This document shows, piece after piece, positions 9,575 to 17,143 of a DNA stretch of 64,000 nucleotides. The notes under the pieces were generated by a model that did not search any database, was not told the DNA's origin, and saw only the letters and a program-made list of their open reading frames with translations. Source of the stretch: Teredinibacter haidensis (GTDB taxonomy: Bacteria > Pseudomonadota > Gammaproteobacteria > Pseudomonadales > Cellvibrionaceae); assembly GCF_014211975.1 (NCBI RefSeq), contig NZ_CP060084.1, positions 124,001 through 188,000 on the forward strand. The letters run 5' to 3'. Numbering within the stretch: the first letter of the stretch is position 1; the number at the start of each line of letters is the position of its first letter. The position numbers and the translations under genes were made by a program.

Positions 9575-9577
9575 TGA
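8855..9577 (+). CDS. Unrecognised acidic 240-residue protein, copy 1; possible immunity partner
   Basis: I do not recognise this family. The protein is soluble, has more acidic than basic residues, and shows no signal or membrane segment. Start is the first of two adjacent ATG codons, overlapping the stop of the gene before by ATGA. Visible landmarks are PKIHHNDRTIDSV, DMQDWVSFGDEGRCDLTL, RPYWPTQENNFFFKPIARE and FFSLGREYTLRLNL; none is a motif I can name. A paralog of 241 residues stands 927 bp downstream, differing at about 20 of 240 positions. Coupling to a basic-looking upstream partner and duplication of the downstream gene are what immunity genes often show, so that is the leading but unproven reading. 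Confidence 0.75.
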   Translation: MMNFPEFIVGPTFSEGDILSFVFDDADVTLRIPKIHHNDRTIDSVIAQKDFRNADMQDWVSFGDEGRCDLTLVTQDWKYEDDITHDNIAYVFFEVSVLKHGKAETESSYSLNASSFQQRFIREIHDENPDIKTDPRPYWPTQENNFFFKPIAREILDGFQLKADVVEGSDNPATIGFFSLGREYTLRLNLRLMSLHYPDRKNPYSNELLRTVEEDLFEDLLSHVQVDYNAETLALIEKLR

Positions 9578-9590
9578 GGATAGGAACTAA

Positions 9591-9785
9591 GCTAGTTTAA
9601 ACCAACAGGAAAATTTGCCCGTGCAGCCTGGCTACGAAAAAATCACCCGCCGCTATTTAACCGAGCGCGTTGCCGCGTTGGGGGAAATCTCTTCGGCCAA
9701 AGCCATTGTTAACCAGCCAGCAACGTTGCGGGGCGGCGGGCAAACGTTTGTCGATGCCCTGCGCGGTGCCTATAAGGGGGTATGA
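9591..9785 (+). pseudogene. Duplicated 3' remnant of the gene at 7707
   Basis: The frame between the stop at 9588-9590 and TGA at 9783-9785 encodes a copy of the C-terminal 60 or so residues of the 383-residue protein (LPVQPGYEKITRR to GAYKGV), without the rest of the gene. The ATGA overlap with the next gene is preserved. A weak internal start is possible: AGGA at 9607 followed by an in-frame TTG at 9615, which would give about 56 residues. It is either a dead remnant kept because it brings the coupling signal, or a small expressed C-terminal module. Confidence 0.85.
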
Positions 9786-10501
9786 TGAATTTCCCAGAAT
9801 TTATTGTCGGCCCGACGTTTAGTGATGGCGATATCCTAAACTTTGTTTTCGATGAAGCTGAAGTAACTCTGCGCATTCCAAAAATACACCATAATGATCG
9901 CACCATAGATAGTGTGATTGCACAAAAAGATTTTCGAAACGCGGATATGCAAGATTGGGTGAGTTTTGGCGACGAAGGGCGCTGCGATTTAACGTTGGTA
10001 ACTCAGGACTGGAAATATGAGGATGATATAACGCACGACAATATTGCTTATGTCTTTTTCGAAGTATCCGTTCTGAAGCACGGTAAAGCGGAAACAGAAG
10101 CGCTTTTTAGTCTTAATGCGTCCAGTTTTCCGCAACGTTTTATGCATGAAATCTACGATGACTATGCCGATATTAAAACGGATCCGCGCCCCTACTGGCC
10201 GACACAGGAAAATAACTTTTTTTTCAAGCCTATAGCGCGTGAAGTATTGGATGGTTTTCAAGTTAAAGTAGACGTGGTAGAGGGGTCGGATAACCCGGCG
10301 ACTATCGGTTTTTTCTCCCTGGGGCGCGAATACACCTTGCGCCTAAATTTAAGCCTTGTGTCTCTCCACTACCCGGATCGAAAAAACCCCTACAGTAATG
10401 AACTTCTAAGAACCGTGGAGGCAGACCTGTTTGAAGATTTACTTAGTCATGTTCAAGTCGATTACAACGCAGAAACCCTTGCACTTATCGAGAAATTGCG
10501 T
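9597..10501 (+). repeat. Tandem duplication, copy 2 (about 905 bp)
   Basis: Second copy of the segment at 8670-9574. Similarity starts at codons L-N-Q of the remnant and ends at the Leu-Arg codons of the downstream gene; the sequences after the two stops are unrelated. No inverted repeats, target-site duplications or transposase accompany it, so it looks like a recombinational duplication rather than an insertion sequence. Confidence 0.93.
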
Positions 10502-10507
10502 AGCTGA
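9782..10507 (+). CDS. Unrecognised acidic 241-residue protein, copy 2
   Basis: Paralog of the protein at 8855, about 92 percent identical by my count. Differences cluster at the N-terminus (residues 15-27), around residues 110-135 (SSY to ALF, then several changes around HDENPD) and in the last third; residues 28-108 are identical. One extra Ser precedes the stop. It is an intact gene with its own ATG-ATG start, overlapping the stop of the remnant. If copy 1 is an immunity protein, copy 2 could protect against a variant effector; alternatively it is a simple dosage duplication. Function unknown. Confidence 0.75.
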   Translation: MMNFPEFIVGPTFSDGDILNFVFDEAEVTLRIPKIHHNDRTIDSVIAQKDFRNADMQDWVSFGDEGRCDLTLVTQDWKYEDDITHDNIAYVFFEVSVLKHGKAETEALFSLNASSFPQRFMHEIYDDYADIKTDPRPYWPTQENNFFFKPIAREVLDGFQVKVDVVEGSDNPATIGFFSLGREYTLRLNLSLVSLHYPDRKNPYSNELLRTVEADLFEDLLSHVQVDYNAETLALIEKLRS

Positions 10508-10944
10508 CTTTTGCGCTAAAGTGCGGAAGAGTGTGATGCTTTTTCGTACCTCTTTTCGTCACTCTAATTATGGGTGTTCGCAGGGCTCGCTGGCAATAGC
10601 CGTTGGTGAAAAATTAGGCGGTATTGGACTGTGTTTTGAGCAAGCCAGGGAGGCTTTTGTTGAGCCTGGGCATATTTTGACTTGATCAGAGTTTCCTTAA
10701 CCTAACTTGCTCTACTATATAGTGGTGATTAGCTTTCAGAGCACACGCTTTGCCCAGCCAATACTTTGGTGGGCCATTGTTTCTTTCGTTTATAGGTGTT
10801 CATTCGGTTCTGCCGGGGCACTTGAGCGTTGAAGAGGGGGTTAGCAGCCCTTTAGTGACTTTAATAGTTTATTTAGAGTTATATATAAAACATACGATAT
10901 GTATAGACATGCATATTTAGTGATACCTATTTAGCAGGCCATCC
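10508..10944. other. Intergenic region without a recognised gene
   Basis: The 437 bp between the duplicated gene and the aldo-keto reductase hold one open frame (ending at 10685) that mostly overlaps the preceding gene in another frame and shows no domain or ribosome-binding site. The stretch 10855-10935 is very AT-rich and probably holds the promoter of the aldo-keto reductase gene, but no clear boxes can be assigned. Confidence 0.5.
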
Positions 10945-11964
10945 ATGATTAAACACGAAACCAACCCCTTGTATCTCGCAGATCCACAACGCTATGACAA
11001 TATGAGTTATCAGCGCTGCGGCAACAGTGGCATTCTTCTCCCTAAGTTATCGTTAGGGTTATGGCAAAATTTTGGTGCGACTAGCCCGGAAAGTGTATCC
11101 CGCGATATTTTGAGAACAGCTTTTGATTTGGGGATTACTCACTTTGATCTCGCAAACAACTATGGCCCTCCCTATGGGGCGGCAGAAGATACTTTTGGCC
11201 ATATTTTTAAGCAAGATTTTACGCCTTATAGAGATGAGTTGATTATTTCGAGTAAAGCCGGTTACGACATGTGGCCGGGGCCGTATGGGATAGGCGGTTC
11301 GCGAAAATATTTGGTGTCGAGCTGTGACCAAAGCTTGAAACGTACCGGGCTGGATTATTTCGATATTTACTATCACCATAATATGGACCCCGATACACCG
11401 CTTGAAGAATCTATGTCTGCGCTGGATTTTATTGTTCGATCGGGGCGCGCTCTGTATGTGGGAATATCGAATTACTCGCCCGAGCAAACGTTGAAGGCGA
11501 TTGCCATTTTGAAAGAGCTTGGCACTCCTTTGCTTGTGCATCAACCGCGATACAATTTATTCGATCGACAAATTGAACAGGGTCTTACCGATGTTTTAAT
11601 TTCCGAGGGCATTGGTGCCGTCACGTTCTCGCCGCTTGCTCAGGGTTTGCTTACGAATAAATATCTTGATGGCATTCCGAGTGATTCACGGGCAAATAAA
11701 TCGGAGATTGTGCATTTTAATTCCTCCGATATTACCGATGAAAAACTGGAAAAAATTAGACAGTTGAATGCGCTGGCACAAAAGCGAGACCAAAGCCTTG
11801 CGCAAATGTCTCTGGCCTGGATTCTGAATTGCCCTGCCGTCAGTAGCTGTATTGTTGGTGCCAGTAGTTCGGCGCAATTGAAAGATTCTGCCGCGAGCCT
11901 TAATAATCTCTCCTTTAGTGCCGAAGAGATCGAAAGCATTAATAATATTGTTGGTTTCGATTAG
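10945..11964 (+). CDS. Aldo/keto reductase, YghZ-like (L-glyceraldehyde 3-phosphate reductase type)
   Basis: A 339-residue NADPH-dependent aldo-keto reductase. It follows E. coli YghZ closely at the N-terminus: ANPERY-like start (ADPQRYDNM), then SLGLWQNFG, and FDLGITHFDLANNYGPP in the first 70 residues, which contains the catalytic Asp and Tyr. The catalytic Lys sits in IISSKAGYDMWPGPYG and the active-site His in DIYYHHNMDPDTP. The cofactor-binding C-terminus shows ASSSAQL. YghZ reduces L-glyceraldehyde 3-phosphate and also methylglyoxal, so a role in detoxifying reactive aldehydes is likely. Length is normal for the family. It stands alone and is convergent with the beta-propeller gene, with a shared terminator at 12253. 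Confidence 0.92.
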   Translation: MIKHETNPLYLADPQRYDNMSYQRCGNSGILLPKLSLGLWQNFGATSPESVSRDILRTAFDLGITHFDLANNYGPPYGAAEDTFGHIFKQDFTPYRDELIISSKAGYDMWPGPYGIGGSRKYLVSSCDQSLKRTGLDYFDIYYHHNMDPDTPLEESMSALDFIVRSGRALYVGISNYSPEQTLKAIAILKELGTPLLVHQPRYNLFDRQIEQGLTDVLISEGIGAVTFSPLAQGLLTNKYLDGIPSDSRANKSEIVHFNSSDITDEKLEKIRQLNALAQKRDQSLAQMSLAWILNCPAVSSCIVGASSSAQLKDSAASLNNLSFSAEEIESINNIVGFD

Positions 11965-11984
11965 CGCGGGCTAAACGCTCAATT

Positions 11985-12010
11985 ACCAGCGCAGCTTTGC
12001 TGCGCCTGGT
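11985..12010 (+). terminator. Strong GC-rich stem-loop after the aldo-keto reductase gene
   Basis: ACCAGCGCAGC pairs with GCTGCGCCTGGT around a TTT loop, with one bulged C, 20 bases after the stop codon. There is no T-tract behind it, so it is either a 3' stabilising hairpin or a factor-dependent stop; the canonical terminator for this unit lies at 12253. Confidence 0.5.
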
Positions 12011-12252
12011 ACCGTAGGTGCGAAGTTGATAACGTTGTTATGCACTTGCACCTACTATAATCACCTTCACAAATTCTTATCGCGCTTCAGGCTTAATACT
12101 AAGGCTTCAAACACCTGTTTTTATTATTTTAAAATTTATTTTGAACATCTGAACTTGTCTTGTATTCGTAAACAGCAATATTTTTATACGCCGCATCGGC
12201 ATTTTTCATTAGGGAAGGTAATTCATCCCTATTCTTAGCTAAGATTTAGAAA

Positions 12253-12283
12253 AAAGGGCAACGTTATGTTGCCCTTTGCTTTT
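12253..12283. terminator. Bidirectional intrinsic terminator
   Basis: AAAGGGCAAC pairs with GTTGCCCTTT over ten base pairs around loop GTTAT and is followed by GCTTTT. It lies between two convergent genes and carries A-tract and T-tract ends that could serve both strands. The remaining bases 12011-12252 contain no gene I can support. Confidence 0.82.
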
Positions 12284-12300
12284 AGGGTGTACCGGTAAGG

Positions 12301-14658
12301 TTACGGTTGCTCGAGGTTTTCAATTAGCGCTGAATGCATTTCGAAACGGTGTAAATAGTAGGCGGCAGCGGCGTCTAGTACGCCTCTGTCATTGGTTATA
12401 CTACCTACGGAGCTGTTGCTGTCTTCATTATATTGTTCCGCAATTAACACGCCTAAACGAGATAACTCGGCTTCGGCTTGCGCGTTGGTTTCTATTTGAT
12501 AGACGTACAGGCCGGTGTGTTCCCAGTTATACCATTGATTTAATAGGCTGGCGTCGCCAGTCTCGGGTAGTCGATTATGCATTCGGATGGGCAAGGCAAA
12601 CCGCATTCCGTATTCATCGTTACGAAAAGTGAACGCACGCGGGTCCGTATTGACTGTTGTTTGCGAGCCGCGCTTACCGATAATTTCGCTACCCAAGCTT
12701 CTCAGTATTGTTGGCTCTGAGATATCAAACAGCTCCACTTTAACACCCTGATACCACGTCATTTCCCGCTCTTCATCGTATACCGCATCTTTACCTACGC
12801 CAATTAGCAGGTTTTCGCCAACGGGGTGCAGGTATTCAGAGAAACCGGTCGCTTCTATGTCACCGGCTATATACGGATCAAGCGGATCTGAAAGGTCGAT
12901 TGCATAAAGAGGGTCAACTTTCGCAAAGGTTACGATGTAGGCGTGATCGCCAAAACTGCGCATGGAATAGATGCGCTCACCCGGTTTGCCTATGGCGTCG
13001 GGGCGCGCTTCGTTGGGCAGCGTTGCGATTACTTCCAGGCTGCTATCGTTTAGTTCGGACTCCTTAATTAGAACCAACCTGTAAGGCGTTGTTGTGCTTG
13101 TATCTTGAGCTGAATACAGCAAACGCAGTACGTCATCTTTTTCGCCGAAGCAATACGGGGCGGGGTCACAGGGAATAGAGCCTTGCAAACGTATGCTGCC
13201 ACGGTATGCCATGTTCTCGCCTATGGAAAACTTATAAATTTTCATACCGTTGCTGTAGCCATAACCAAAAGCGTAAATCGCGTTTTGTGAGCCGTAGATA
13301 TCCGACGCGGAGGCGGGCAAACAAACGGAATCAATTTGGCTGGTATCGTCCAGGTTGATTCGAGTAAGAACTACTAAAGAACCCGCGTAGGTATTTGGCT
13401 CTTCCGGCCATTCTGGTGTAGCGCAATCATTGGCAGAGAGCAGCGGTACACTGGCACCACTTTCATCGTACATATGGGGTAATAGCTCATCCAGTGAGGA
13501 GACATTAACGCGTTCGATATCTTCTTCTTCCGTTCCAGAGACCACAGCGTTGGGGTTAAAGCCCAAGCGGGTCAGGTTGGGGCTATAGCGCATGGCGACA
13601 TACAGGCTATTGCCGATGCGACGACTGGAGACCAGTGCGCCGTCGAATCGAAGCTTCTCAACGATTTGCATATCGCTAGGCGTATCGACATCTACAATGA
13701 AAATTGTGACAGCATTGGATATTTGGTAATAAGGGTAATAGGGGTAATAGCCGTAGCTGCCGTATGATCCAGAAATAGCGTGGGTATTGCTGGCATTGCC
13801 GATTACCGCTAGGCGGTTACCCTCGTCAGTTTGCCGCAGGTAAGCGCCGGAGATACGTAGTATGTCATATTCTTGTGGCTGTTCGAGTGAGCCGACTACT
13901 TCGGCCGATGCGTTATCAGAATCGGTAATATAGGCTCTAATAGAGACGTCACGCTTTATAAAGCTTGTGTTGATACCGGATGAGCTGGAGGAGGTCGAAG
14001 AGTTGGAGTTGGAGCTAGAGCTGGTTGAAGCGTTCGGAATAATGGCTCTGACGACAAAGAGGTGAGTCCCGTCGGATTCGATAATATCGGCTTCATCAAC
14101 GCCTTCCTCCTGAGCATTGGTAATGTCATTCGCAGCCGAGTCGCGACTGCTTGCCGTGCTGGAGCTGGAAGAGGCTGCAGAGCTAGATGAGCTGGCGTTG
14201 GATGAGCTGGAGCTAGATGAGCTGGAGCTGTAAGACCCACTTCGAGCGTCAATATGGTTTAACACACCTTGCTTTAAGTAGGCCACCAATGCGCCTTCAT
14301 GTGGATTTGTATAGCAGACCGGTGTTTGGAAATCGCCGTCGTGGGCCCCTACGAATCCGAATGATGCGCTTTGGCCGGTATTTAATGCACCATTCCATGT
14401 CGCGTTCGTTGCCTCCATGGTGTTGCCTGTCGTCGAAAATTCTATGCCCCATGCATTATTGATAATGGGTTCCTGATTAAAATGCAAGGCAACGGTCCAG
14501 TGACTAATAGCGGAATCACCGTTATTGGTAAGAGTCACATTGGCAATATAGCCATTGTTCCACGCATGCGCTTCTACGGAACAGGCTGTTTCAGCATAGG
14601 ACGTTATATTGAATGTCATTAAAGGAAGGAATAAAGCTAAACCTATTTTTAGATTCAT
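12301..14658 (-). CDS. Secreted CBM2-polyserine-beta-propeller protein
   Basis: A 785-residue exported protein. A signal peptide (first 22 or so residues) is followed by a family 2 carbohydrate-binding module (about 24-117) with the expected aromatic pattern HAWNNGY, SHWTVALHF, NATWNG and two Cys near its ends. A Ser/Ala linker spans about residues 141-183. The rest (about 185-785) matches the secreted beta-propeller family PF09826, opening with its signature TNAQEEGVDEADIIESDG and containing PDAIGKPGERIYSMR and YAIDLSDPLDPYIAG. CBM2 modules bind cellulose or xylan; the propeller family has no established enzymatic activity. A GGGAG ribosome-binding site precedes the ATG. It may be a cellulose-bound scaffold, sensor or unknown enzyme. 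Confidence 0.88.
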   Translation of the reverse strand: MNLKIGLALFLPLMTFNITSYAETACSVEAHAWNNGYIANVTLTNNGDSAISHWTVALHFNQEPIINNAWGIEFSTTGNTMEATNATWNGALNTGQSASFGFVGAHDGDFQTPVCYTNPHEGALVAYLKQGVLNHIDARSGSYSSSSSSSSSSNASSSSSAASSSSSTASSRDSAANDITNAQEEGVDEADIIESDGTHLFVVRAIIPNASTSSSSNSNSSTSSSSSGINTSFIKRDVSIRAYITDSDNASAEVVGSLEQPQEYDILRISGAYLRQTDEGNRLAVIGNASNTHAISGSYGSYGYYPYYPYYQISNAVTIFIVDVDTPSDMQIVEKLRFDGALVSSRRIGNSLYVAMRYSPNLTRLGFNPNAVVSGTEEEDIERVNVSSLDELLPHMYDESGASVPLLSANDCATPEWPEEPNTYAGSLVVLTRINLDDTSQIDSVCLPASASDIYGSQNAIYAFGYGYSNGMKIYKFSIGENMAYRGSIRLQGSIPCDPAPYCFGEKDDVLRLLYSAQDTSTTTPYRLVLIKESELNDSSLEVIATLPNEARPDAIGKPGERIYSMRSFGDHAYIVTFAKVDPLYAIDLSDPLDPYIAGDIEATGFSEYLHPVGENLLIGVGKDAVYDEEREMTWYQGVKVELFDISEPTILRSLGSEIIGKRGSQTTVNTDPRAFTFRNDEYGMRFALPIRMHNRLPETGDASLLNQWYNWEHTGLYVYQIETNAQAEAELSRLGVLIAEQYNEDSNSSVGSITNDRGVLDAAAAYYLHRFEMHSALIENLEQP

Positions 14659-15615
14659 TAGATTGCTCCCGCAAGGAGTAAGTAGTGAGTTAGGTAAAAA
14701 CTAAATTGCAAACGAAGATGGCTGACACGTAGCGTGTCGAAGTAAGTCAATATTCTAAGTGTTGAGAATGGTGGTGCGAGTTGAGGCGCCAAAAAAATCT
14801 AAGCTGGAAAAACATAATTATTATTAAACGTAACCGCTTTGATGGTCACACTTTTATTAAGTTTCTCAGCGATACGTAAGGGTGTCAACCGAAACAGATT
14901 CCTCGAAATACGTTTTGACTCTACAGGAATGAAACAAATGCCAGTAAAAAATATGTTGTCTGATTATTCAGTAGAGTGATTGTTGTTGGGAATAAATTAC
15001 AAATATTTATGGGCTTGGGGCAGGTCTTGTTATCGGTGATAGAGTATTAAACGGTAGCGAGGTAGTGGGTGAGGGAATAAAATTTTAGCGTTAAAGTTGT
15101 TGCTTAAAAAGTTTTGTAGATGGGGCGGAAGTGCCTGTCACTTTTATAATGAATAATCGCGTTTTGGATGTGGCGATAGGTTATTTGTTGCTGCACCGCT
15201 GCCTCATAAATTGAACGGGGCTATGCATCCGCGGGCCAGAAAAAACCCAAGCGGCCACCGAAATAAACGCATGCGAGAATCCCCAAGCCTGCCAGGCAGC
15301 TTGATGGAAACACAAGCTCTTCACTCCCCCCCATTAGTTAACACATTACACTCCCTTATCACACGCTCGAACGCTGCCGAAAAACACTCTGCGTTGCCAG
15401 CTCAGCGTTAAAAATGGGCGCTCAAGACTAAGCATTACCTTAAAGAGCCTCCAAATGATTACGGTTACATCCGTGCCAAAAGCTTCCTTAGGCGCCATTT
15501 TGTTTCGTCTAAGTGTCAAACTGTGATAAGCCTGAAAATAATCTGCACCTATCCCTGTATATTTTTTAACGCTCGGTATTCGCGAGTACTAAAAAAATAA
15601 TCAAGGAGAAATGTT
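14659..15615. other. 957-bp intergenic region without a recognised gene
   Basis: The long gap between the divergent beta-propeller and cysteine-rich protein genes must contain both promoters. One open frame of 66 codons (15211-15411) has no ribosome-binding site or recognisable sequence. TATAAT at 15145-15150 lacks a matching -35 box. I see no RNA gene, repeat family or mobile element here, though an unrecognised small RNA cannot be excluded. Confidence 0.45.
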
Positions 15616-16002
15616 ATGACGTTAACTAAATTACTATCGAAAACCCTTATCAGTGCTTTGCTTTTCGCAAGCGCGAGCTTTGCCTTAGCCTTCGAATGTG
15701 GCGACACCGTCACCACCGCATGTAGCTCGAGTGTAGTGGGAGCCGCACAATATGCCAGCACCCAATGTGGCTCGTGTGGATCGTCGTCTTATAGTGTCGG
15801 CGGCGGCTGCTACAAATTTGTATGTAATAGCGGCCCATCAACACCAACCCCCACACCTGCGCCTACACCTCAGCGCGTCGCATATGGGTGCAGCTCTAGC
15901 GTTGTTGGTGCCGCCCAGCAAGCCGCCAGCGCCTGCGGAACAACTGGCTATTACACCACCACCACCGACAGCTATTGCTACTCGTTCTACTGCAATCAGT
16001 AA
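15616..16002 (+). CDS. Small secreted cysteine-rich protein with two internal repeats
   Basis: A 128-residue protein with a clear signal peptide (hydrophobic core ISALLFASASFALA, cleavage near residue 24). The mature part holds two copies of one small module joined by a Pro/Thr linker (STPTPTPAPTP). Each module reads CSSSVVGAAQ, then a Cys-Gly about eight residues on, a Gly/Ser/Thr/Tyr-rich stretch, and CY-x-F-x-CN at its end. This gives at least four Cys per module, with extra Cys in the first. I do not recognise the module; the linker style is that of extracellular polysaccharide-active proteins. AAGGAGA stands seven bases before the ATG. It may be an extracellular binding module pair or a secreted peptide; no enzyme motif is visible. 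Confidence 0.82.
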   Translation: MTLTKLLSKTLISALLFASASFALAFECGDTVTTACSSSVVGAAQYASTQCGSCGSSSYSVGGGCYKFVCNSGPSTPTPTPAPTPQRVAYGCSSSVVGAAQQAASACGTTGYYTTTTDSYCYSFYCNQ

Positions 16003-16260
16003 AACCGCTAATGCGAAAACAGCATTGAGCCCCGCCGTCCACTAAGGCCCGTAGCTCATGCTGAAATCGCTCACCGGCACCGCATGCAAATACACCGCCT
16101 GCGGTGCCACCTCAACAAAAACTCCCGCCCTGCAAACGCTCCATAGAAAACAGCGCCCCTTACAAGAAGGGTTCTCACTATCTGAAGTGTTACGAACTTT
16201 TGTTTTTGGGTTTTATGGGACAGTAGTGATGTTGCTGTTTTTTTCTTTGTGCCAGTAGGT

Positions 16261-17142
16261 TTACCCTAGCCGCGCTACGTCTACCGATACACTCAGTATC
16301 GGTTTTTTACCGCCGCCAAAAATGACGCCTTTAAGGGGTGTTACATCGAAGTAATCTCGTCCCCATGCGGTGATTATATGCTGGTCGCTGCAGATTTGGT
16401 TGTTGGTTGGGTCGAACTCAAGCCAGCCTTCAAGCGGGGAATATACAGAAACCCAGGCGTGGGATGCGTCGGACCCGACCATTTTTTCCTGTCCGGGTGG
16501 CGGTAGGGTTTCGATATAGCCGGAGACGTATTTGGCCGGAATGCCGAGCGCGCGCAGGCAGCCGATCTGTAGATGGGCGAAGTCCTGACAGACGCCTTTT
16601 TTTGTGGCTAGGACTTCGGTCAGTGGTGTGGCTATGGTGGTGGCTTCCGGGCTGTAGGTGAATTCGTCGAAGATACGTTTGGTGAGGCTCGCTACGGCAG
16701 ACAGCAGGGGCCGTTCATCGGCGAAGCTGGGCTTAGCATATTCCAGCAAGGCTTGGTTGGCTTTTACCATGGGCGAGTCGAGTACAAATTCGCGCGCGAG
16801 TAGTGTTTCTTCATCTTTCGAATCAAGCAGTAACTGGCGTGCTTCGCGGCAGCTGATGCCGAAATCCAGATTCAGCGCGCCACGTTGCGCAAATACTTCC
16901 ACATCGCTTTCGCTGGTAATGGTGAGTTTGTCGTGCGGGCGCTGGATTTCAAAATGAAAGGCCTGGTTGCCGAAATAGTCTTCACGGCGCGAGGTGAATG
17001 CCGGGTGTGGCGCGACGTTTATCTGGCTGCGTTCGCAAGTCTGGCGAAGGCTGGTACGCGGTACGATGTGCGCGAGGTTGTAGCAGTGGGATACCCGGTC
17101 GGCGTACTGGTATTCGGTGATATGGCGAATGCGGTATTTCAT
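16261..17142 (-). CDS. Transglutaminase-like protein (short form) of the ATP-grasp/alpha-E cluster
   Basis: A 293-residue protein with the bacterial transglutaminase N-terminal domain (MKYRIRHITEYQYADRV, about residues 1-90) followed by a transglutaminase/protease-like domain. The catalytic triad is visible: Cys185 in KGVCQDFAH, His228 in ASHAWV and Asp244 in EFDPTNN. No signal peptide, so it should act in the cytoplasm as an amide-bond hydrolase or transferase. The ATG follows the stop of the ATP-grasp/alpha-E gene after a single base, so the two are coupled. In predicted peptide-ligase systems the transglutaminase-like partner is thought to cleave or process the product; substrate unknown. 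Confidence 0.9.
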   Translation of the reverse strand: MKYRIRHITEYQYADRVSHCYNLAHIVPRTSLRQTCERSQINVAPHPAFTSRREDYFGNQAFHFEIQRPHDKLTITSESDVEVFAQRGALNLDFGISCREARQLLLDSKDEETLLAREFVLDSPMVKANQALLEYAKPSFADERPLLSAVASLTKRIFDEFTYSPEATTIATPLTEVLATKKGVCQDFAHLQIGCLRALGIPAKYVSGYIETLPPPGQEKMVGSDASHAWVSVYSPLEGWLEFDPTNNQICSDQHIITAWGRDYFDVTPLKGVIFGGGKKPILSVSVDVARLG

Positions 17143-17143
17143 A

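Noticed and set aside
8670..10501. Tandem repeat as an insertion sequence or transposon
   Set aside because: There is no transposase, no terminal inverted repeats and no target-site duplication; it is a gene-segment duplication.
10431..10685. An 84-codon open frame across the end of the second duplicated gene
   Set aside because: Its first third lies in another frame of a real gene, and it has no ribosome-binding site or recognisable motif.
14170..14225. Serine-rich repeats in the beta-propeller gene as a mobile repeat
   Set aside because: It is an ordinary Ser/Ala linker in frame between the CBM2 and the propeller.
15211..15411. A 66-codon open frame in the 957-bp gap
   Set aside because: No ribosome-binding site, low-complexity basic composition and no family resemblance.
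16058..16258. A 66-codon open frame with a hydrophobic end after the cysteine-rich gene
   Set aside because: A single hydrophobic stretch near the C-terminus is weak evidence, and there is no ribosome-binding site; kept out for lack of support.
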